A DNA stretch of 64,000 nt from Serratia odorifera (GTDB lineage Bacteria > Pseudomonadota > Gammaproteobacteria > Enterobacterales > Enterobacteriaceae), in assembly GCF_900635445.1 (NCBI RefSeq), contig NZ_LR134117.1, positions 4,402,001 to 4,466,000 on the forward strand, read 5' to 3'. Under the pieces are notes generated by a model that saw only the letters and a list, made by a program, of their open reading frames with translations, did no database searches and was not told the origin of the DNA. Made by a program: the position numbers and the translations under genes. Shown in pieces: positions 63,090-64,000 of this stretch (the first letter of the stretch is position 1; the number at the start of each line of letters is the position of its first letter).

Positions 63090-63185
63090 CGATCGCAGGC
63101 AGGGTTCGCCTGATTAACCACTATTATTTCACCCGTGCACGGAGAGTCATCAGCAACGTCGTCCTACAATAATAAGGGTACTGCC

Positions 63186-64000
63186 ATGAAAGGGTTTAGC
63201 GATAATATCTTAAGTAAGCTACAGCTTTTCTCCAAGGCCATGATGGGGCCAATATTTTTTCTGCCGGTAATTGGCTTAATTCTGGCATTAAGTTCTATTC
63301 TCACCAACGCCAATCTGATTAATGAAGGTAGTCTGTTATCACAAAGTGGGAAATTGATTGGGGATACTTTTTGGCCGCTATTTGGTAATTTGGGGTTGAT
63401 TTTTTGCATAGGTATTACTTATGGTTTGGCGAAGGATAAAAAAAGTGAAGCCGCGCTAGTGGCGGTTATGTGCTTTATTATGTTTCTTGGCGCCAACCAT
63501 GCTTATCTTGAACTCAGTGGCCGGGTGGCAGAAAAGATCAATGGTGAATATTACGGTACCGGACAAACCGAACTGTTGGGCTTCACCGTGGTTGATATGG
63601 GGATTTTCCTCGGCCTGATCCTCGGTGTGACTATTGCCTGGGTGCATAACCGCCTGTGTAATATTGAACTGAACGGCGTATTTTCAGTCTATGGCGGTGC
63701 CAAACTGGTGCTGATTGCCATGACTCCCATTATCATCGCGCTGGCGATAGGCTTTAGCTACCTGTGGCCTGCTATCTCGCACGGTCTGACCGAGCTGACC
63801 GGGTTTATGAAGGGGGCCGGGTCTCTTGGCGTGTTTGTGTACGGCTTCTTTGAGAAATTCCTGATCCCAACCGGGCTGCATCACTTTATCTGGTCGCCCT
63901 TCCAACTGACCAGCATTGGCGGCACCATCGTGCAGGACGGTCATACCGTAGCCGGCTCTCAAGCCATTTTCCTTGCCTACATGCGCGAACCGGGCCTCTC
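63186..64000 (+). CDS. PTS EIIC of the glucose/maltose/alpha-glucoside type, partial
   Basis: The frame is open to the right edge (about 271 residues). ATG 63186 is preceded by AAGGG. The EIIC fold shows MMGPIFFLPVIGLILALSSI, LIFCIGITYGLAKDKKSEAA and VYGFFEKFLIPTGLHHFIWS, the motif of the glucose-superfamily channel seen in AglA, GlvC and MalX. It would import and phosphorylate a sugar; substrate is unknown. CRP control fits a carbohydrate system. An EIIB domain is not visible in the part present. Confidence 0.8.
   Translation, partial: MKGFSDNILSKLQLFSKAMMGPIFFLPVIGLILALSSILTNANLINEGSLLSQSGKLIGDTFWPLFGNLGLIFCIGITYGLAKDKKSEAALVAVMCFIMFLGANHAYLELSGRVAEKINGEYYGTGQTELLGFTVVDMGIFLGLILGVTIAWVHNRLCNIELNGVFSVYGGAKLVLIAMTPIIIALAIGFSYLWPAISHGLTELTGFMKGAGSLGVFVYGFFEKFLIPTGLHHFIWSPFQLTSIGGTIVQDGHTVAGSQAIFLAYMREPGL

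Larger units (their letters stand above)
62876..63185. other. regulatory region before the PTS gene
   Basis: A 310-base gene-free stretch with a CRP site (62993-63008), two ACCGGT palindromes (63015-63020 and 63037-63042) and a promoter at 63061-63089. It follows the potC stop where potD would normally begin. Confidence 0.6.

Overview
The window looks like a chromosomal segment of a member of the Enterobacterales, most probably Serratia or a close relative. This is inferred from high GC content, proteins close to E. coli Icd, RluE, NudJ, MnmA, HflD, PurB, PhoPQ, RoxA, HcxB, PepT and PotABC, and the local gene order. It has three parts.

(1) 1 to about 40.1 kb is a prophage of a contractile-tailed (myovirus) phage, running past the left edge of the window. 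Its integrase lies beside the 3' end of icd, the attachment site used by e14 and phage 21. Reading leftward on the minus strand from the regulatory core at 31.4 kb come ydaS/ydaT-like regulators, replication genes (DnaT-like, DnaC-like), small accessory genes, a Hok toxin with a probable Sok antisense RNA, recombination and HNH nucleases, and a DUF1133 (Q-like) antiterminator. The late block follows: holins, endolysin, nested Rz/Rz1 spanins, an Acb2/Tad1-like anti-defence protein, terminase, portal, MuF-like protein, protease/scaffold, capsid, head-tail connectors, tail sheath and tube, frameshifting tail chaperone, tape measure, baseplate, tail fibre and fibre-assembly protein. Rightward on the plus strand are the repressor, small early genes separated by boxB-like hairpins, recE, recT, xis and int.

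(2) 40.1 to 46.4 kb is conserved core: icd (minus), then rluE, a LprI-like secreted protein, nudJ, mnmA, hflD and purB (plus).

(3) 46.5 to 64 kb holds two GNAT acetyltransferases, a MocR/PdxR-like regulator and a yegTUV-yegW cluster (nucleoside-type transporter, ADP-ribosylglycohydrolase, PfkB kinase, GntR regulator). Then come phoPQ behind two PhoP boxes, roxA, hcxB, pepT and potABC. Last is the start of a PTS EIIC gene behind a perfect CRP site, in the place where potD would be expected.

Many genes carry one-base indels, mostly in short G/C runs: tape measure, sheath, hflD, a GNAT, the MocR regulator, yegT, yegU, yegV, yegW, phoP and pepT. Removing the indels restores lengths close to the E. 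coli proteins. Because core genes are hit, I read most of these as sequence errors rather than real pseudogenes, and give corrected extents. All family assignments are from reading the translations; no database search was run.
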